Source: Vibrio sp. HA2012
GTDB lineage: Bacteria > Pseudomonadota > Gammaproteobacteria > Enterobacterales > Vibrionaceae
Direction: 5' to 3'
DNA: 64,000 nucleotides
Assembly (NCBI RefSeq): GCF_002812955.1
Contig: NZ_PFXK01000002.1
Span: 434,001 to 498,000 of the forward strand
Part shown: positions 63,400-64,000 of the stretch, piece by piece
Layout: each line of letters starts with the position of its first letter
Position numbering within the stretch: the first letter of the stretch is position 1
Made by a program: the position numbers and the translations under genes
Notes under the pieces: generated by a model
What the model saw: the letters and a program-made list of their open reading frames with translations, nothing else
Database searches by the model: none
What the model was told of the DNA's origin: nothing

Positions 63400-64000
63400 C
63401 CAAACTCTTGCGATATATCTTACCTCGATAGCTATTTTTCATATTTACTTTTATAAATCCGGCTTTATCTCTATCTCCATCTGGAGTATTTATATACTGA
63501 AATGTATCATCTCCTCGCCATACCCAATTATTATAAACACCCTCTGCATGCCAATAAAATATTCCGTTCATCGTATTAATTAAATAAGCATCTTCTCCAC
63601 TATCCAATCGCCATCTTTTAGTTATCCATGAATCGTCCATTGATTTATAATGGATATAAACCATAACCTGCTCAGATGTCTTGTTTTTAAAGTAGACTTT
63701 GTATTTTTTCGAATCTTCTATAAGAGATATTATATCATTGATAGGTTTTTCATCACCAATATAATAATTCTTCCAATTTTTCATCATATTTATAACAGTC
63801 AGACCATTTTCATTTTTGATGAAAATATTTGCACCGTGGTCCAGTAATGCTTGGGTCAATTCTTTATTAAAAGCAGTTGCAGCAATAAATAAGGCCGTAT
63901 CGCCATCCTTATTTTTTTCATTAACAGGGAACCCTTGTTCTAATAAAAATATTGCATTATCGATATAGATTTTCTTTTTTTCTTCATCAAGAATTGTTCC
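63392..64000 (-). CDS. Ankyrin-repeat protein, 5' end beyond the window
   Basis: The frame is open to the window edge (203 codons visible), so the start is missing; the TTG at 63859 is not the true start. The visible N-terminal part has ankyrin repeats (NEKNKDGDTALFIAATAF, ALLDHGANIFIKNENGLTVINMM). The C-terminal ~95 residues form a beta-rich domain (YKVYFKNKTSEQVMVYIHYK, WRLDSGEDAYLI, FYWHAEGVYNNWVW), vaguely like DUF1036 domains. AT-rich. It is the first visible gene of the operon with the two exported proteins. Confidence 0.7.
   Translation of the reverse strand, partial: GTILDEEKKKIYIDNAIFLLEQGFPVNEKNKDGDTALFIAATAFNKELTQALLDHGANIFIKNENGLTVINMMKNWKNYYIGDEKPINDIISLIEDSKKYKVYFKNKTSEQVMVYIHYKSMDDSWITKRWRLDSGEDAYLINTMNGIFYWHAEGVYNNWVWRGDDTFQYINTPDGDRDKAGFIKVNMKNSYRGKIYRKSLVE

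Overview
The window reads as a chromosomal segment of a marine gamma-proteobacterium of the Vibrionaceae, most likely Vibrio. The evidence is the combination of a DUF3319-type protein beside yciH, the nrdD-nrdG-aminotransferase block (an order I recall from V. cholerae chromosome 2), an ArsR regulator of the SqrR/BigR/HlyU type, NhaB, SgrR and many c-di-GMP genes. No tRNA or rRNA gene, CRISPR array, intact insertion sequence or prophage was seen. The only mobile-element traces are a decayed transposase fragment at the left edge and a solitary tyrosine recombinase.

Left part (1-18.8 kb): IS remnant, yciH and DUF3319, recombinase, SPOR lipoprotein plus ddl, a cluster of DnaA-box-like sites, ybbA-ybbP divergent from tesA, an ABC-class ATPase, a J-domain protein, a lipoprotein of the ATP-dependent zinc protease family, an amino acid aminotransferase, and the anaerobic ribonucleotide reductase nrdD-nrdG. 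Upstream of nrdD are two NrdR boxes 31 bp apart and an FNR-like site. Next come a secreted EEP-family nuclease and a sulfur-related island: two YeeE/YedE half-transporters, an ArsR repressor with two cysteines, DUF2892 and thioredoxin 2. Two identical-type palindromes lie in the divergent promoter region.

Middle part (18.8-41.6 kb): a six-gene sugar unit (OmpR-type regulator, CUT2 ATPase, permease and binding protein, then a hybrid histidine kinase overlapping a second binding protein). This resembles TorT-TorS-TorR signalling attached to a sugar importer. Then RHH protein, SgrR, DUF3389, hotdog thioesterase, PhnA, RhlE helicase, two very small membrane-protein genes (28 and 31 codons, one in the left part), a 5'-nucleotidase-like protein without signal peptide, an OLD-family ATPase/TOPRIM protein (YbjD), a LysR regulator, a formate channel fused to CBS domains (with a leader ORF and an internal ribosome-binding site), and NhaB.

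Right part (41.6-64 kb): a TonB receptor / YfiR / GGDEF-EAL operon, AraC regulator and MATE pump, YgbA, L-serine dehydratase, FadD, a TPR protein with a dead receiver domain, a beta-hydroxyacid dehydrogenase, a fused O6-alkylguanine methyltransferase/HhH-GPD glycosylase, a GGDEF cyclase followed by a double-HD (HD-GYP) phosphodiesterase, a second RhlE helicase, a class I glutamine amidotransferase, and at the right edge an AT-richer accessory operon of an ankyrin protein and two exported proteins that share an unrecognised domain.

The recurring themes are anaerobic physiology (nrdDG, formate channel), cyclic-dinucleotide signalling (three proteins) and envelope sensing (two periplasmic protein-kinase/cyclase circuits).
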